The notes under the pieces were generated by a model that saw nothing but the letters and a program-made list of their open reading frames with translations, was not told the DNA's origin and did not search any database. A program made the translations under genes and the position numbers. Source: Psychrobacter faecalis (GTDB taxonomy: Bacteria > Pseudomonadota > Gammaproteobacteria > Pseudomonadales > Moraxellaceae). From it: a DNA stretch of 64,000 nucleotides. How positions within the stretch are numbered: the first letter of the stretch is position 1; every line of letters begins with the position of its first letter. Positions 57,745 to 64,000 of this stretch are shown one piece after another. The stretch covers positions 20,077-84,076 of the forward strand of contig NZ_JABAST010000008.1 of assembly GCF_016107575.1 (NCBI RefSeq). The letters run 5' to 3'.

Positions 57745-58662
57745 CTAGCTCACCGCCGTCACGCTTTGCCGTAGCCCCTGCTCAATGCTAGTCACGTCAT
57801 TATTGGCTAAGCCATGATTTAAGGGCTCATGCTCACCTTGATGTTGACCAGAATCGCCTGTCTCGACTGGATAAAACTCTTCCACGACTGCAAATGCCTC
57901 ATCACTATCAATCTCAAAGGCTGAGCTGACATAGCCAAGCTTCGCTGCTGCTTCTAACGCAGCTTGATCAAAGCCGTGTTCGCTAAGCTCCGTATCAATA
58001 GCTTGCGCGTTAGATACCGCATCTTTCAGCGTCACCCCATCACGCAAGGTCAAATCGACAAAGTAAATTGGCGTGCGATAGCTTTGCGTTGTGCTTTTAC
58101 CTCTTAGGGTTAATTGTAGTGGTAAACACGACAGCTTATTGCCGGATACTGCAGCAAAGTAGCTGAGTCTTGCTGCCAGTGTGCGAATACTATTAAAGCC
58201 AGTCGTGCGAAAGATAAACGTGCCCAGCTCATCGTCCTCAGACAGATTGACGTAGAGCCTACCGTAAGATTTACAAGCACCGCCTTGCGCTAATGGACAG
58301 CGATCAGGTGATGGACACGGCAGTTGCTCAACGCCATTATTGGTTCGGCGCTGACACTGCTCACCGTCACCCACACATAGCGGTCTGCCCGTTTGCCGAT
58401 CAAACAGTGTGTACTCAGCTCGCAGATTTAGTGTCGGATCATTAAACAGCATACGCACGGGTATTTGTCTGAGCTTACCGTCATTATTTGCGCGTAGTTT
58501 TTCGTCTAGTGGATGATTGATCCATCCGTCTTTATTTTGGACTTGGCTGGTGATGGTAAATTGATCGTCTTTGGCAGGCAGACACTTGCCATCTTTTACA
58601 ATGACACGTCCAATGCTGATACGACCTAATACTGGTGGGGTTATGGTGAGACCTTTAATCAT
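57745..58662 (-). CDS. Cysteine-rich 'hydrolase or metal-binding' mobile-element protein
   Basis: The 305-residue protein belongs to a family carried by islands and phages and usually labelled hydrolase or metal-binding protein. Its middle has a cysteine cluster: PLCVGDGEQCQRR near residue 95, LPCPSPDRCPLAQGGACKSY near residue 113, then GRLYVNLSEDDELGTFIFRT. This arrangement (four or more Cys, then a strand and a turn with GxF) is reminiscent of the phiC31 gp3 recombination directionality factor family, a resemblance judged by eye only. The C-terminal third is acidic. It follows the YqaJ gene with a terminator between. Possible roles are recombination control or annealing; none is proven. Confidence 0.7.
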   Translation of the reverse strand: MIKGLTITPPVLGRISIGRVIVKDGKCLPAKDDQFTITSQVQNKDGWINHPLDEKLRANNDGKLRQIPVRMLFNDPTLNLRAEYTLFDRQTGRPLCVGDGEQCQRRTNNGVEQLPCPSPDRCPLAQGGACKSYGRLYVNLSEDDELGTFIFRTTGFNSIRTLAARLSYFAAVSGNKLSCLPLQLTLRGKSTTQSYRTPIYFVDLTLRDGVTLKDAVSNAQAIDTELSEHGFDQAALEAAAKLGYVSSAFEIDSDEAFAVVEEFYPVETGDSGQHQGEHEPLNHGLANNDVTSIEQGLRQSVTAVS

Positions 58663-58700
58663 GGTGATATTCCTTATATGTTTTAGTTAGCCATAAAAAA

Positions 58701-58721
58701 GCCCACCTTTGATAGGTGGGC
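58701..58721 (-). terminator. Intrinsic terminator of the YqaJ gene
   Basis: GCCCACCT pairs with AGGTGGGC around a 5-base loop, followed on the minus strand by TTTTTTATGG. Confidence 0.9.
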
Positions 58722-58771
58722 GGTTATGCGCTAGATTTGGTTTGTGTGTGTTGATTAGAATAGATAGCAGG

Positions 58772-59875
58772 TTAATCGTTTAAGACAACAAAACGACGAC
58801 TACCCTGACGGGTTTTACTGAACTGAGTGAGTAGCTCAGGATGGGCTTTGATCACCGCCTTGGTATCTAAGCTTACGCTGTCCTTGGATCGTTTCCACGA
58901 GATAGCCCCTTTATCGAAAACCGCCACCTCATGGTCTTTGATCAGGCTTTGTAGCTGATGCTTTACCTGGTCATGACGCTGCTCTAACTCTTGCATGTAA
59001 TCACGGTAGCTCAGCAATTGCTCAAATAGCTTGTTAGCGCCAGCATCATCTTTAAAGTCAATTTTGCTGTTAGGCTCAGGTTTGGGATAAAGCTGTTTTA
59101 ATGCTCGAGCTGCGGATTCACTATGATCAGGGGTTGGTGGCGTGTCTGTTTGCACGTACTGCCAGAACAGATGCTCATGCTCCATGATGGATGCAATCAA
59201 GCGCTCGTCACGCTCAACCTTATATATCTTAGCCTCATGCCCACAAAGCAGCACGCAAATATGCGCAGCAGTTTTACCTGTGACCGCTAGCTGATGCTGG
59301 ACTTGGCAAGTGACATATAACGGTACGCCTTGCTTCCATAATTTAGCACCATGTTCTCCCGCGGTTTTACACTCGAGTACCTGCACCTCGTCACTACCAG
59401 TAATGGCATAGTCTAAATTAGCCAGCATAAAGTGCTTGTCAGGATCAGGGTGCTGCAAGATGGCGTTTACGCGCCTGACTTTATTACCAGTATGTTCTTG
59501 ATAGTACTTAGCCACCATCGGCTCTAGGGTATTGCCCCAATACAGTGGGGAATACCCCTCGATGCTCCCATCGATGTCTGAGCTCATGCGTCCTGTCTTA
59601 ATCATCCACAGCTCAAGCATGGATAGGTATGGGTGGATACCACAAGCGGCAGCGGCATCAGAGCTGCCAATGCCTTGTCTGCGTACTTGTAGCCAGTCCT
59701 CACGGCTTAAGTCTTTGGTATTAACCAAACGCTTAGCCGTGGTTGACGTGCTTACTTGAGCAGGTTTGTCAGTGGTATCCATATGCTTGGTTTTCACCAC
59801 TGCTGGTTTACGCTTCACAGTAGTGCGTTTGGCCTGTCTTGGCTGAGTATGGGTGTTTAATGCGATCATGTTCAT
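58772..59875 (-). CDS. YqaJ-type viral recombinase / lambda exonuclease-like nuclease
   Basis: The 367-residue protein has a basic N-terminal lead of about 55 residues, then LSREDWLQVRRQGIGSSDAA near residue 53, the YqaJ signature. WGNTLEPMVAKYYQEHTG near residue 113 supplies the first catalytic Glu, FMLANLDYAITG near residue 146 the Asp, and VQVLECKTAGEHGAKLW near residue 161 the ExK pair. These enzymes resect double-stranded ends 5' to 3' for single-strand annealing recombination. The C-terminal 110 residues include a helical segment (YRDYMQELEQRHDQVKHQLQ). AAGGA precedes the ATG. No RecT, Bet or Erf annealing partner is recognisable nearby. Confidence 0.9.
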   Translation of the reverse strand: MNMIALNTHTQPRQAKRTTVKRKPAVVKTKHMDTTDKPAQVSTSTTAKRLVNTKDLSREDWLQVRRQGIGSSDAAAACGIHPYLSMLELWMIKTGRMSSDIDGSIEGYSPLYWGNTLEPMVAKYYQEHTGNKVRRVNAILQHPDPDKHFMLANLDYAITGSDEVQVLECKTAGEHGAKLWKQGVPLYVTCQVQHQLAVTGKTAAHICVLLCGHEAKIYKVERDERLIASIMEHEHLFWQYVQTDTPPTPDHSESAARALKQLYPKPEPNSKIDFKDDAGANKLFEQLLSYRDYMQELEQRHDQVKHQLQSLIKDHEVAVFDKGAISWKRSKDSVSLDTKAVIKAHPELLTQFSKTRQGSRRFVVLND

Positions 59876-59949
59876 GGTAAATTCCTTCGTTAAATTGGTT
59901 ATTGGTTTTTAGTTGTTTACTGATTAATGAGAAACAAACGGCATAAAAA

Positions 59950-59971
59950 AACCACGCTCGAAAGCGTGGTT
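59950..59971 (-). terminator. Intrinsic terminator of the DUF932 gene
   Basis: AACCACGCT pairs with AGCGTGGTT around a CGAA tetraloop, followed on the minus strand by TTTTTTATGC. Confidence 0.92.
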
Positions 59972-59997
59972 TAATGTATTGAACGTACTAAGCGTCT

Positions 59998-60990
59998 TTA
60001 AGCAATCAGTGCAAAGGCTGCCTCTAAGCTTTTGTCTTTGAGCTTAGCGCCTGCACCGAACCATGCTGAATCGAGCCTATGATCTGTCGACATGGCACGG
60101 CGCTCATGATCCACGTACTCTGTCATTGCTGATAGCAGCCCATAAGCGGTGTCACGCGCTGAATCCAAATCTGCACCGCGACCTTGGCCGTTAAACATGT
60201 TCATCACCTGATTCATGGCACGGGCATTGGGCACCGCATCCTTTTCTTTCTTAGCGCTATTAAACAGAATGATGTCGTTGTCCTGATCGTTGAAGACACG
60301 ATTCAGGTAATTGGCGGCTTCTGCTTGGGTTACACGGCGCTGGGTTAACTGCTTCATCTCATACATGTGTTCATTCCACTGCTGAACAGAAACGCCTAAT
60401 TGCTGCTTGACCTTGTCCGCATCAAAGGAGGTGCTATGCGGTACTTTTACCACGCCACCACTGCCGTCAGCGAGGCTAATGGCTAGCGTGTTATTACACA
60501 CCACACGGATATTGGTAAATTGTGCTGTAGTCGCAAGCGTGCCGTCACAAGCAGTGGCTAAGAGTAGATAGCCGTTACTGACATCACCGCCTTTGAGAGT
60601 CATAGACTGACCTGTACGAGCGAGTGCCCACATCTTACGACCACCCTTTAATACCCCTGCCGTCTCAAGCTCAAAGTGCGATTGTTCAGTGAGGTCACGA
60701 TAAAACTCTAGAATCTCACGGGGCTGTACTTCTTGATAGCGTTGACTGACCACTGATAATGGCTCTAGGTTATCTGAGCGGTACAACACCTTATTACTGT
60801 CAAAAGGCATGATCAGACTTTGCCCTTTTTCATTGCTTGCCATGTAGCTGACGTCTGAGGATTCAATACGCCAATCCATACCAGCCTCACGAGCCCAGAC
60901 TTCAATAGGCTGATTCTTTGGTAGCTGACTGCCGAGACCGTGCCAAGGGGTGTCACCGACATAAGCCATATTTTCGATTAAATGTGCCAT
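59998..60990 (-). CDS. DUF932 (phage/plasmid-like) protein
   Basis: The 330-residue protein begins MAHLIENMAYVGDTPWHGLG, the hallmark start of the DUF932/phage-plasmid-like family. PREILEFYRDLTEQSHFELE near residue 89, KMWALARTGQSM near residue 117 and TNIRVVCNNTLAISLADGSG near residue 160 also match. The family is spread by plasmids, ICEs and phages. Its biochemical role is not known; its usual neighbours are recombination nucleases, as here. AAAGGA precedes the ATG. It has its own terminator. Confidence 0.9.
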   Translation of the reverse strand: MAHLIENMAYVGDTPWHGLGSQLPKNQPIEVWAREAGMDWRIESSDVSYMASNEKGQSLIMPFDSNKVLYRSDNLEPLSVVSQRYQEVQPREILEFYRDLTEQSHFELETAGVLKGGRKMWALARTGQSMTLKGGDVSNGYLLLATACDGTLATTAQFTNIRVVCNNTLAISLADGSGGVVKVPHSTSFDADKVKQQLGVSVQQWNEHMYEMKQLTQRRVTQAEAANYLNRVFNDQDNDIILFNSAKKEKDAVPNARAMNQVMNMFNGQGRGADLDSARDTAYGLLSAMTEYVDHERRAMSTDHRLDSAWFGAGAKLKDKSLEAAFALIA

Positions 60991-61046
60991 GATTCATTTC
61001 CTTTTAGGTTTAATTGTTTATAAGCATTAAGTAATGCAATGATTTA

Positions 61047-61328
61047 TTAGTTGATGGTTAAGAAAACGTGCGTACAGTCATCACAGCGATGCTGCTTATT
61101 GATCAGCATCGGTAAAGCGCTATGAGGCTCTGCAAGCTCGATGACGGCTGCAATCGCAGTACCTGCAATCACACCGATCACAGGATGTACTTTGAATGAT
61201 TTGCATAGACTGACACCAAGACCGATCAGTGCAGCGGGTGATAACAGCTCATCCACAAGCTGCTGGTTAGTACTATCAGTCATCACATAAACAGCGGACG
61301 ACTGACAGCGTGGACATATTGGTTTCAT
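61047..61328 (-). CDS. Small zinc-ribbon protein with hydrophobic centre
   Basis: The 93-residue product has a split zinc ribbon: CPRCQSSAVYV at residues 4-14 and CDDCTHVFLTIN at the C terminus. Between them is a largely hydrophobic stretch (LLSPAALIGLGVSLCKSF and VIGVIAGTAIAAVIELA) that could form a membrane hairpin. No named family is recognised. AAGGAGCC before the ATG is a strong ribosome-binding site. It lies 56 bases upstream of the DUF932 gene with no terminator between, so the two probably share a transcript. Confidence 0.75.
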   Translation of the reverse strand: MKPICPRCQSSAVYVMTDSTNQQLVDELLSPAALIGLGVSLCKSFKVHPVIGVIAGTAIAAVIELAEPHSALPMLINKQHRCDDCTHVFLTIN

Positions 61329-61350
61329 AAGGGCTCCTTATTGCGCGCAT

Positions 61351-61377
61351 AAAAAAGACCTGCACGAGGCAGGCCTT
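61351..61377 (-). terminator. Intrinsic terminator of the Gp2-like gene
   Basis: AAGACCTGC and GCAGGCCTT pair with one A-C mismatch that becomes G-U in minus-strand RNA, followed on that strand by TTTTTTATGC. Confidence 0.85.
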
Positions 61378-61477
61378 TGATGAGTTTGTAAGGATGAGCA
61401 TTAAGACGCTAATGCTCGATCTCATGAAAATAGTATGTATTTGAAATTAGTTTGCTATGGGCTATGCCAAGTGTTAC

Positions 61478-62416
61478 TTAACTCTTAGGGATAATCCCGC
61501 GACCAAAGCTACGCATGCTTGGCGTCCATGCTTTAAGACGCTGCTCGTACTTGTCAGGTCGAGTTAAGTACAACGCTGCATTAATAGCATTATTTACTTC
61601 TATAGTGTTGTCTCTATGAATCATACCGATACCAAGCGTCCCTTGACGCTTATAATTTTGTTTACGTTCAGAGGTATTACCATTGGTGGAGTAGCCTAAA
61701 CCTTCTGTTATCTCAAGCCATTTCTTACCGACAGCATCGCCTAAATACCAGTCTTGCTGACGCTTATCACCGTTATAGATCAATAACAGGTGACAGTGCA
61801 AACTACCGTTATCAACACCTTGCTCTGTCGCCCAAGCATAACCCCTTAAATCCTCGAAACAGCCTTTACCTTTATCAGCGATCTTTCCAGCCTTTCTTTC
61901 CTTTTCTATTTCTCTATCTCTTTGAATAACCTTCATAAGCTGATTCATGAAACCTTGAAAAGTTTCAACGTCAACAAGGTGCGCAAACTCCATTTTTATT
62001 CTGATATCCACCCGCACGATAAGTACACGTGCGTACTTGTTTAAATAGTAGTTCATATATTTTGTAAGTGACTGGCTATTGCGCTGTTCTTGAAATGCGA
62101 AGTCCGTCATAGCCGTGGCATATTCATACTGGTAAAAATTTAGCGCCTGTAAAAATTTTTTTGTCGTACCCTCATCCCAAATAATTTCGTGAGGATAACA
62201 ATGACCACAAACAATATAACAGCTGCCTATAAACCATTTTATCGAATTGGTATAAACCAATTCGTCGTTTAACAGAAATATCATTGGTCGATAGTAAAGA
62301 TTCAGTTGCTCAATAATTTTTTGAATGCTAATTGAAGAATTAGGGGTAAGTATATCGCTCACGAGTTTGTCGACTTTAGCGACAACTGTCTCATGGCTTA
62401 AGTTCGGAATGATCAT
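61478..62416 (-). CDS. Inovirus Gp2 / YagK-YfjJ family protein
   Basis: The 312-residue protein resembles the inovirus Gp2 and YagK/YfjJ C-terminal domain family found in cryptic prophages. ARVLIVRVDIRIKMEFAHLV near residue 130 and GSLHCHLLLIYNGDKRQQDW near residue 203, with an HxH metal-binding pair (HCHLL), recall rolling-circle replication initiators. WLEITEGLGYSTNG, NAALYLTRPDKYEQRLKA and RSFGRGI near the end are family features. A replication role is plausible, since inovirus Gp2 is replication-linked, but the catalytic tyrosine was not identified with certainty. It lies furthest upstream in the minus-strand gene set. Confidence 0.82.
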   Translation of the reverse strand: MIIPNLSHETVVAKVDKLVSDILTPNSSISIQKIIEQLNLYYRPMIFLLNDELVYTNSIKWFIGSCYIVCGHCYPHEIIWDEGTTKKFLQALNFYQYEYATAMTDFAFQEQRNSQSLTKYMNYYLNKYARVLIVRVDIRIKMEFAHLVDVETFQGFMNQLMKVIQRDREIEKERKAGKIADKGKGCFEDLRGYAWATEQGVDNGSLHCHLLLIYNGDKRQQDWYLGDAVGKKWLEITEGLGYSTNGNTSERKQNYKRQGTLGIGMIHRDNTIEVNNAINAALYLTRPDKYEQRLKAWTPSMRSFGRGIIPKS

Positions 62417-62866
62417 GTTATTGGCCTAAAGTTATACGTTCATAATCTTAGGCAGATGAGTAAATTATTATTTTTGGTGTAGATATATGGTCTCGTAGTA
62501 TTAGGGTTCATACATATAATAATATTAATAACCGGATTTTGACGCTTGTGAATATCACGCTACAGCGCGACTTTGTTTTTTGAAAAACCCTACCTATGCG
62601 TGATTTTGCTGAGTGGGGAGTTGCGTATTGTTAGTTTGAGGAAAAGTACTAGCTATTGCTAGACTTCTTACAAAAGCAAGGCTTTATTATTTTTTATAAA
62701 TTAATATAGAGCAATAACACAAACTTGCACAGAGATGTATCGATCCGGATTATACGGTAAGTATATTCAGAAGTATTGCTCAGATTGGCCGTTATGGATA
62801 TAATATTCAGAATGGCCATTGAATTATCACGCGTGATAATGCTTTTCAGGGAAAAGGATTTTGTTC
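62417..62866. other. Divergent AT-rich regulatory region
   Basis: This 450-base gap separates the Gp2-like gene (minus) from the plus-strand gene at 62867. It contains ATCACGC at 62554-62560 and GCGTGAT at 62598-62604, half-sites of the palindrome at 62823. ATATTCAGAA is repeated at 62763-62772 and 62803-62812, exactly 40 bases apart. AATGGCCATT at 62811-62820 is a further perfect palindrome. It probably holds divergent promoters and could hold a replication or transfer origin. Confidence 0.5.
62823..62840. promoter_or_regulatory. 18-bp perfect palindrome, probable operator
   Basis: ATTATCACGCGTGATAAT is fully self-complementary and ends 26 bases before the ATG at 62867, close to the ribosome-binding site (AAGGA). 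Two related half-sites lie upstream at 62554 and 62598. The position suits autorepression of the downstream gene. Confidence 0.65.
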
Positions 62867-63853
62867 ATGAGACACGATGATGATAGAAGTAATGATTTCC
62901 ATGAAAGAAAAAATAGTTTTTCCTCAAAACTAGAAAGTTTAAGTCATAGGGAATTAAAGAGCCTTGCATTTTTTTATAATAATCGACCTGTTCTTAATTA
63001 TGAATATGATTATAAAAAAATAGATAGTAGGGCTTTTATTGAATTAGCAGTACAAAACGAAAATTTTATCGAAGTAAAGAAATCTCTAGATTTAATGGAA
63101 AATAGATTTTTCATTGAAGAAAATTATTTTGAATGGTTGTATGAAGACTTAAGAGCTCAGATTTTTGTGTTGCTATATATAAGATCTTTTCTTCAATTGG
63201 AAATAGATAATAAAAATAAGTTTGGCCGTAAAGATGTTCTCGGCTATCTATATCCTCTCGAATATAGTGAAATAGTAATTAATGAGAGAGGGTCTATAGT
63301 TGAATTTATTTATGAGCTATTAGATTCTTATGTAATAGATGATGTATTTCAAGAAAAAAATAAAAAAATAAAAATAATGGAGAGAGCTAGATTGTTGTGG
63401 TCAGATTTATATAATCAATGTACCTATACAGATTGGATTAAAAATGCTGATGACAAGCAAGTCAGATGGTTAAAGAAATATCTTGAAGACAAGGGGATGT
63501 ATATTAGTGACATCCAAGGTATAAGTTCAACTGAATATTTTCATATCGTATTATTATCAGCTCTTGATTTTATAGATATAAAACCTTTTATTCTGGAAGA
63601 TAAGAAATATAAGGAGCCAGACTCAAAGAAGAAATTTATAGATAGAATGAAAAGGTCTTGGAGTCAGAAAGTACATCGCGACTCAGGAAGGGCAAAAAAA
63701 CAATATCACCTACCGTTAGCTAAAAATACTAGAGATAGGTTAAGGAAGATGTCTATGGTCGGAGACGTGTCAGAATCGGATATTCTTGAAAGGTTAATCA
63801 ACGAAGAGTATGGCTCAAAATACTTGGATGTAAATGATAGAGATAAATATTAG
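62867..63853 (+). CDS. Unrecognised AT-rich protein with C-terminal ribbon-helix-helix-like segment
   Basis: The 328-residue protein is not recognised. It is highly charged and rich in Lys, Asp, Glu and aromatic residues, and the gene is much richer in A and T than its neighbours, suggesting recent acquisition. The first 230 residues look helical (LESLSHRELKSLAFFYNNRP, LLYIRSFLQLEIDNKNKFGR). The C terminus (KKQYHLPLAKNTRDRLRKMS then VSESDILERLINEEYGSKY) has the strand-helix-turn-helix pattern of ribbon-helix-helix DNA-binding domains. The nearby palindrome could be its target. The ATG at 62867 is preferred over a TTG two codons earlier because AAGGA fits it better. Confidence 0.65.
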   Translation: MRHDDDRSNDFHERKNSFSSKLESLSHRELKSLAFFYNNRPVLNYEYDYKKIDSRAFIELAVQNENFIEVKKSLDLMENRFFIEENYFEWLYEDLRAQIFVLLYIRSFLQLEIDNKNKFGRKDVLGYLYPLEYSEIVINERGSIVEFIYELLDSYVIDDVFQEKNKKIKIMERARLLWSDLYNQCTYTDWIKNADDKQVRWLKKYLEDKGMYISDIQGISSTEYFHIVLLSALDFIDIKPFILEDKKYKEPDSKKKFIDRMKRSWSQKVHRDSGRAKKQYHLPLAKNTRDRLRKMSMVGDVSESDILERLINEEYGSKYLDVNDRDKY

Positions 63854-63935
63854 ATTATGCTTTCATTCGACGCTGAGTAAATAGTCGCATGTTTCATAAT
63901 AGCTCGAATGTTTAAGCAGAAATTTAATCTAAATA

Positions 63936-63973
63936 GCAGTTACACGGGAGTTTCCCAAACTCTGTGTAACTGC
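63936..63973. repeat. Long inverted repeat / hairpin near the right edge
   Basis: GCAGTTACAC (63936-63945) pairs with GTGTAACTGC (63964-63973), and inside them GAGTTT pairs with AAACTC around a CCC loop, giving a 38-base near-continuous hairpin. No T tract follows on either strand. It may be a transposon end, a recombination site or a structured RNA element. Confidence 0.55.
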
Positions 63974-64000
63974 TTATAATCCACTAACAGGAGAATAAGC

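Noticed and set aside
63600..63853. Calling the 62867-63853 product a MatP homologue
   Set aside because: Only a weak C-terminal pattern is shared. Length, N terminus and the inverted order of the palindrome relative to matS do not fit, so only a generic RHH-like segment is claimed.
63936..63973. Integron attC-like site
   Set aside because: GTTACAC and GTGTAAC are present, but in the reverse order to attC, where the element starts with RYYYAAC and ends with GTTRRRY. No integrase or cassette array is seen.
1..64000. CRISPR arrays and rRNA operons
   Set aside because: No regularly spaced direct repeats, no cas genes and no rRNA sequence were recognised anywhere in the window.

Overview
The window reads as chromosomal DNA of a gammaproteobacterium of the Moraxellaceae, most likely Psychrobacter or a close relative. 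This is inferred from protein character and gene order: nusB-thiL-pgpA next to glmU-glmS, a division/wall cluster that runs rsmH-ftsL-ftsI-murE-murF-mraY with no mraZ, and a Csu-like archaic pilus. No 16S rRNA gene is present to confirm it.

Positions 1 to about 34,230 are core genome. The minus strand carries ribH, nusB-thiL-pgpA and glmU-glmS (glmS is cut by the window edge), plus hisF. Next come homoserine kinase, three small housekeeping genes, a DUF3025 gene, aconitase and a LysE-type exporter. tRNA-Glu and tRNA-Ala lie beside gltX. The peptidoglycan cluster follows, then rlmA, a cardiolipin synthase, a YdcF-like protein and an arsC-arsH-arsB arsenic operon without an adjacent arsR.

From about 34,290 the sequence is accessory. 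The start is marked by a short copy of a tRNA-Ser 3' end, which looks like an attachment-site scar. Behind it are: (1) a sugar-acid catabolic cluster (IlvD/Edd dehydratase, FAH-family enzyme, semialdehyde dehydrogenase, MFS importer, FadR-type GntR regulator) with two identical 13-bp palindromic operators in its divergent promoter region; (2) a type I restriction-modification locus hsdM-hsdS-...-hsdR with a secreted orphan protein and a PD-(D/E)XK nuclease inserted before hsdR and a zinc metallopeptidase after it; (3) a patatin-like lipase and a truncated IS1595-type transposase; (4) a four-gene archaic chaperone-usher pilus operon.

The right end (57,277 to 64,000) looks like part of a mobile element: AlpA regulator, a cysteine-rich protein, a YqaJ/lambda-exonuclease-type nuclease, a DUF932 protein, a small zinc-ribbon membrane protein and an inovirus Gp2/YagK-type replication-like protein, most followed by their own terminators. 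Divergent from these is an AT-rich gene for an unrecognised protein with a C-terminal ribbon-helix-helix-like segment, preceded by an 18-bp perfect palindrome. No integrase is visible, so the element probably continues beyond the window.
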